Positions 61,583 to 64,000 of a stretch of DNA of 64,000 nt are shown one piece after another. Each line of letters opens with the position of its first letter. Position 1 is the stretch's first letter. The stretch covers positions 1 to 64,000 of the forward strand of contig CAMKMD010000010.1 of NCBI GenBank assembly GCA_946413815.1, written 5' to 3'. The notes below the pieces were generated by a model, which had not been told where the DNA came from, searched no databases, and saw only the letters and a program-made list of their open reading frames with translations. A program made the translations under genes and the position numbers. The DNA comes from an uncultured Ruminococcus sp. (GTDB lineage: Bacteria > Bacillota > Clostridia > Oscillospirales > Ruminococcaceae).

Positions 61583-63706
61583 TTATTTCTTTCCGGCAAG
61601 CTTTTTGCACATCACAACATAGTCAAAGGTATCAAGCACGCCGTCATTTACGAAGTCCGCCGCCTTCCAGTTTTTGATCTCCACCGATCTCTTTCCGAGG
61701 AGCCAGCCCTGTATCGTTACAGCATCGGCAACATTGAACTTGCCGTCGCCGCTGATATCTCCGGCAACTGCAGGCTTCTGAGTTGTGGGCTGCGTGGTCT
61801 TCTGTGTTGCGGGCTGTGTGGCCTTCTGTGTTGCAGGCTGCGTAGCCTTCTGTGTAGTGGGCTGTGTGGACTTCTGTGTTGCAGGCTGAGTGGCCTTCTG
61901 TGTAGCGGGCTGCGTGGCCTTCTGTGTAGCAGGCTGTGTGGCCTTCTGTGTTGCAGGCTGCGTGGTCTTCTGTGTTGCGGGCTGCGTGGCCTTCTGTGTT
62001 GCAGGCTGTGTAGCCGGCTGCTCAGCTGCATCCGGAAGCGGCATCTCCTTTATCTCCTTCGTCTCAAGACAGTAGCGCCAGATGCTGCCGTCCTTACGGA
62101 GGATGAACATATAGTTCTGTCCGCTCTCCTTGTCAGACCTGCGGGTGATGACCTTCTCAACGCCGCTTAAAGAGAAGTGCTGATCATGCCACTCTATCGT
62201 AAGCACATCATCATCGGATATGGTGCAGTATGCAGTCTCCGTGGCCGGATCATAGTAGTCCAGCTTGAAGCCGTTATAGTAACGGTAGCTGTAGTCACGC
62301 TCCTTCTGTTCACCGGTAACTTCCTCTTCCTCACCGCCGAAATCGTAGTAGTGACCGTCAAAGGTCTTGTAGCAGCGGGCTGTACCGTCAGTTGTATAAT
62401 AGTCGCCGACGCTCTCAACGTTCTCAGCGATCTTTGTCATATCGGCGGTGCCGCTTAATACTCTTCCCGACCAGAGAACATCGTTTTCATCGATGAATAT
62501 GCCCCCCAGTGACCACTTGGGGTTCATTATGCCGGTGGGAGTAACTGTTATCTCAGCCTTCCCGTCATCATTGACTACGTAGTAATAGTATACTACCTCT
62601 CCTGTCTTCGAGATATAGAACGCCTTGCCTTCTTCGGGGAATTCCCTGAAGTCATCCGCGATCTTGTATACCCAGGGCATCCTGTCGATCTTGTAAGGCA
62701 CCCAGAGCTGACCGTCCTCAGTGACCGCCCTTTCAAACTCTATAGCCTTGAACTTCTGATCCTTGACCGGCTCCTTGTTGACGTAGAGAGTGCCGTCATT
62801 CTTCAGAAGAAGGTCCGTGGTGTAGCTCTGGTTCATGCGTGCCTTTGAGGAGGCATACATGAAGTCCTTCACATCGGTATCAATGACTTTTATATCCTTG
62901 CCCTGTATCCCGTAGAGTGTGCCGTCACGAAGCATACCGTAGGCCTTGTCCCATGAAAGAATATCGAACTTGCTCTCCGCCTTTGTATTGCCGAGAGCCG
63001 GAGAATACAGATCCTGCTCCGTAACTTTGATATGTCCCTTGAAGCGCTCCTCACCGTCAACTATGACATGGTAGTCTGTCTCTCCGGGAGAAACTGCGTA
63101 AATACCTCTTATGGGGCCGAATGTGGACCAGTACGAGCCGCTGAGCTCAGCAACTGATGTATCGTCTATTTCTACTGTGTATTCGTGCTTCCAGAGTATG
63201 TTATCGGGATAAGCACCGATCTTTGCCATGAAGCCCTTCTCGACCGTAACGTCCGGGCAGCGCATGACAGCAAGCCTCTTGTCAAGGTCTATCTCCGGCA
63301 TATCCCTGATCTCGCAGATATCGAGCTCCAGATCCTTTACGAATGATATGTCGTCTGTCGGGATAGCTGTAAGGAAAAGATCCGTCAGTGAATCCATTTC
63401 CTTCAGTACGGAGAAATCAGTGATCTCACCCCTGGAAACGAGCACCCTTGTGCACTTGTCCAGGTCTGCAAGCCAGGAGATATCCTCTGTCCCCGTAAGA
63501 TCAAGGCTGATAAGATCCGCCTGCTTCAGCTCCTCCATGGTTATGATGTTGTCGCTGTCCTTGTCGTACTTCCAGGATACCTTCATGAGCTGATCATAGG
63601 CTGCCTGCCCGATATCAGCCGGGACCGCCTCCTCAGCGTTCACCGATACCGGAACAGTGCCGAGAAGCACCGAAAGACCGGCAATAACCGAAACTATCTT
63701 TTTCAT
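61583..63706 (-). CDS. Secreted EF-hand/LRR-like protein with dockerin, function unknown
   Basis: This 707-residue secreted protein has a signal peptide (about 1-24) and no enzyme motif I recognise. Near the N-terminus is a 12-residue EF-hand-like loop (DKDSDNIITMEE), followed by short leucine-rich stretches (about 65-150). About 190-560 is beta-rich with repeated tyrosine and tryptophan pairs (DGTLYGIQGKD, NDGTLYVNK, DGQLWVPY, ENDVLWSG, KDGSIWRY), which read like blades of an RCC1-like or other propeller. A linker of ten 8-residue ATQPATQK units (565-644) leads to a dockerin of another type (648-707; GDISGDGKFNVAD, NDGVLDTFD). Start follows AGGAGG. Transcribed alone. It could be a structural or binding protein. 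Confidence 0.8.
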   Translation of the reverse strand: MKKIVSVIAGLSVLLGTVPVSVNAEEAVPADIGQAAYDQLMKVSWKYDKDSDNIITMEELKQADLISLDLTGTEDISWLADLDKCTRVLVSRGEITDFSVLKEMDSLTDLFLTAIPTDDISFVKDLELDICEIRDMPEIDLDKRLAVMRCPDVTVEKGFMAKIGAYPDNILWKHEYTVEIDDTSVAELSGSYWSTFGPIRGIYAVSPGETDYHVIVDGEERFKGHIKVTEQDLYSPALGNTKAESKFDILSWDKAYGMLRDGTLYGIQGKDIKVIDTDVKDFMYASSKARMNQSYTTDLLLKNDGTLYVNKEPVKDQKFKAIEFERAVTEDGQLWVPYKIDRMPWVYKIADDFREFPEEGKAFYISKTGEVVYYYYVVNDDGKAEITVTPTGIMNPKWSLGGIFIDENDVLWSGRVLSGTADMTKIAENVESVGDYYTTDGTARCYKTFDGHYYDFGGEEEEVTGEQKERDYSYRYYNGFKLDYYDPATETAYCTISDDDVLTIEWHDQHFSLSGVEKVITRRSDKESGQNYMFILRKDGSIWRYCLETKEIKEMPLPDAAEQPATQPATQKATQPATQKTTQPATQKATQPATQKATQPATQKATQPATQKSTQPTTQKATQPATQKATQPATQKTTQPTTQKPAVAGDISGDGKFNVADAVTIQGWLLGKRSVEIKNWKAADFVNDGVLDTFDYVVMCKKLAGKK
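61775..62014 (-). repeat. Ten 24-bp tandem repeats in the linker
   Basis: Ten contiguous in-frame units encode ATQPATQK with S, T variants. There is no spacer sequence, so this is a coding linker, with likely copy-number variation between strains. Confidence 0.9.
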
Positions 63707-63797
63707 AATGTCCTCCTATATCATGTATTCGTCACTATACAATATCTCCGCAGGCATCCGTATTCCCGGGTGCCGTCAGCACATACCGTACGATTAT

Positions 63798-63826
63798 ATT
63801 ATAGCATCGGAAGCGTTAAAAATCAA
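63798..63826 (-). promoter_or_regulatory. Promoter of the 61583 dockerin gene
   Basis: Minus strand: TTGATT, 17 bases, TATAAT, with a leader of about 85 bases before AGGAGG. Confidence 0.7.
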
Positions 63827-63856
63827 GTGCATTAAGCATAAGCGTAAAAACAATTG

Positions 63857-63885
63857 TTGAAATGCCGGAAAGAATGTGTTATAAT
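63857..63885 (+). promoter_or_regulatory. Promoter of the nitroreductase gene
   Basis: TTGAAA (63857-63862), 17 bases, TATAAT (63880-63885). Confidence 0.75.
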
Positions 63886-63922
63886 ATAAGTACATACTAT
63901 AACCCAAGAAAGAGGTGCTATC

Positions 63923-64000
63923 ATGAACATAAGAGAAGCTATAAGAGAACGCCACAGCGTAAGGCAGTACAAAGCCGAGCCCATCTCTCAGGAACACAGA
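63923..64000 (+). CDS. Nitroreductase-family protein, 5' end only
   Basis: Only the first 26 codons are in the window; the gene runs off the right edge. The translated start MNIREAIRERHSVRQYKAEP is typical of flavin-dependent nitroreductases, in which the RHSVRQY segment binds the FMN phosphate. An AGAGGTG ribosome site lies six bases before the ATG, and a good promoter is 38 bases upstream. The substrate cannot be told from this fragment. Confidence 0.75.
   Translation, partial: MNIREAIRERHSVRQYKAEPISQEHR

Noticed and set aside
61775-62014. Regular 24-bp repeats suggestive of a CRISPR array or minisatellite
   Set aside because: They are in-frame coding repeats of ATQPATQK in a linker, without spacers.

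Overview
The window looks like chromosomal DNA of a fibre-degrading anaerobic Firmicute, most likely a Ruminococcus (Ruminococcaceae/Oscillospiraceae). The grounds are nine proteins carrying dockerin modules in 64 kb, several of them secreted glycoside hydrolases with Ruminococcus-type architectures (GH11-CBM22-dockerin-CE1, GH9-CBM3c, GH5-GH5, a domain-permuted GH3), strong AGGAGG ribosome binding sites, sigma-A promoters with 16-18 bp spacing, and many BspA-like leucine-rich-repeat proteins. The species cannot be fixed from sequence reading alone. No phage, insertion sequence transposase, rRNA or CRISPR array was seen.

Layout. 1-560: intergenic repeats and hairpins. 561-7534: a secreted GH127/146-type arabinofuranosidase with a dockerin, then a cytoplasmic permuted GH3 enzyme coupled to an ArsC/Spx-like protein. 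7678-8273: tRNA-Gln(TTG) and dCMP deaminase. 8485-12511: a lipoprotein whose C-terminal part resembles a cohesin with its two halves in swapped order, then a secreted GH43 enzyme with ricin-type modules and a dockerin. 12808-15479: inorganic pyrophosphatase, PRPP synthetase and, in the opposite direction, an Mrp-type ATPase. 15713-21934: a 2073-residue LRR dockerin protein. 22313-27527: an EAL phosphodiesterase with a degenerate GGDEF domain, AzlCD, a SIMPL-domain protein and a DD-carboxypeptidase homologue that has lost its three catalytic motifs. 27964-30405: xylanase/esterase. 30660-34436 (minus): lipoprotein esterase, PqqD-like protein and nucleotidyltransferase, preceded by a nucleoside phosphorylase. 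34566-35117: unknown protein. 35405-40579: a surface-polysaccharide operon (CDP-glucose synthesis and 4,6-dehydration, GtrB-like and GtrA-like proteins, a large membrane protein). 40972-43755: cellulase/mannanase with dockerin. 43846-47549 (minus): MreB, RecD2, small membrane protein. 47654-50020 (minus): GH9 cellulase with an eroded dockerin. 50154-50384: a MITE-like palindromic element. 50387-58529 (minus): two tandem LRR-transglutaminase-double-dockerin proteins followed by a small esterase and an ABC-F ATPase. 58699-60555 (minus): sigma factor and membrane anti-sigma factor. 60721-61452 (minus): metallo-hydrolase. 61583-63706 (minus): an unknown LRR-like dockerin protein. 63923-64000: start of a nitroreductase.

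How it fits together. The secreted enzymes cover arabinan/arabinoxylan (GH127/146, GH43), xylan and its ester side groups (GH11, CE1), cellulose (GH9, GH5_4) and mannan (GH5_8). All carry dockerins, so they are expected to be displayed on a cohesin-bearing surface structure, but no standard scaffoldin is in the window. The only cohesin-like sequence is the permuted half-domains of the 8485-9495 lipoprotein. The dockerins fall into at least four sequence types, and the non-catalytic LRR proteins share a different type from the hydrolases.

The most unusual items are the permuted cohesin-like lipoprotein, the duplicated LRR-transglutaminase-double-dockerin operon next to a sigma/anti-sigma pair, the motif-less DD-carboxypeptidase homologue, the PqqD-nucleotidyltransferase-esterase operon, and an intergenic pair of interlocked inverted repeats at 3990-4124. 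All assignments come from reading motifs by eye; no database search was possible.
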